A program made the position numbers and the translations under genes. A stretch of DNA of 64,000 nt from Amorphochlora amoebiformis (Eukaryota; Cercozoa; Chlorarachniophyceae), in the NCBI GenBank assembly GCA_054601695.1, contig BAAHQB010000135.1, positions 1-64,000 on the forward strand, given 5' to 3'. Within the stretch, counting starts at the first letter, position 1. Every line of letters starts with the position of its first letter. Below, piece after piece: positions 63,651-64,000 of this stretch. The notes under the pieces were generated by a model. It was given only the letters and a program-made list of their open reading frames with translations. It searched no databases and was not told where the DNA came from.

Positions 63651-63831
63651 GCATAAACGTATATTTGTATATATTTATATACGTATATATATATTTTTAT
63701 GCATATACGTATATACATATATGTATATATATATACATATATATAATGTGGGTGTGTATGCAAACTATAAGGTTGTTTGAATTGGATGTTACCAGTCGGG
63801 TTAGCTCTTGCCCTTGGCACTTTTTCAGTAT
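62179..63831 (-). CDS. Three exons of an unrecognised minus-strand gene (3' part)
   Basis: Three exon-like islands. 63793-63831 ([13 protein letters not shown]; acceptor CAG, donor GTAACA). 63045-63130 ([20 protein letters not shown], then AKGAALRE; acceptor TTTAG, donor GTCAAT). 62179-62281, a terminal exon ([19 protein letters not shown], then [14 protein letters not shown]) ending in TAG. The middle exon looks helical or coiled-coil. Its phase does not join directly to the terminal exon, so at least one exon between them was missed. The gene continues off the right edge. I do not recognise the family. Confidence 0.45.
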
Positions 63832-64000
63832 CTGGGATGAGAAAATCGTTACATGTATGTGTATTGTATTCGTATAAATATGTAATGTATATGTATATGT
63901 ATACATGTACAAATGTATAGATATATTTATCCTAGTATAAATATGTGTGTGTGTGGCACACATATATATGTGTATGAATATTATATATATGTATAATATA

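Overview
The window is nuclear DNA from a eukaryote. The coding sequence is broken into many short exons (about 10-240 bp) with near-normal base composition, separated by introns filled with (TA)n microsatellite. I built gene models by joining exons that match known protein families and checking that splice phases agree. The gene set suggests an algal or alga-related protist: a plant-type glutathionyl-hydroquinone reductase with an N-terminal leader that looks like a plastid-targeting signal, a plant/yeast-type phosphoglycolate phosphatase, a TKL-type tandem kinase, and COPI and AP-1 coat subunits. TTAGGG-like repeats and a Copia retrotransposon are also present. I cannot name the species.

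Layout, left to right. 638-2503 (-): two exons of an unassigned domain. 2637-9939 (-): queuosine-salvage-like protein carrying a frame-breaking 10-bp repeat expansion. 10149-24642 (+): glutathionyl-hydroquinone reductase (GHR), 16 exons, 406 residues; its third intron holds a complete antisense Copia element (12181-16841) with two identical 238-bp LTRs. 25063-29099 (-): AP-1 mu-type adaptin, partly resolved. 29594-40945 (+): HAD-family phosphoglycolate phosphatase (PGP), about 18 exons, with telomere-like repeat arrays in its introns. 42251-43356 (-): unknown 106-residue protein. 43595-53669 (-): tandem TKL protein, a degenerate kinase domain followed by an intact one, about 34 exons. 53757-61325 (+): coatomer delta subunit, 20 exons, 527 residues. 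62179-63831 (-): exons of an unrecognised gene.

Genome style. Neighbouring genes often lie close together (87 bp between the kinase and delta-COP starts, 209 bp between the queuosine-salvage and GHR starts, 238 bp between the small gene and the kinase), so the size of the locus comes almost entirely from intron expansion by (TA)n tracts, telomere-like repeats, one intact retrotransposon and three solo-LTR-like islands. Some introns are only 60-110 bp. At least five introns appear to start with GC rather than GT, each preceded by AAG.

Functionally the genes are unrelated housekeeping functions: vesicle coats (delta-COP and AP-1 mu share the mu-homology fold), detoxification, photorespiratory or repair phosphatase activity, queuine metabolism and signalling. 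There is no operon-like logic. Three genes show possible frame breaks, which could be real lesions or uncorrected sequencing errors.
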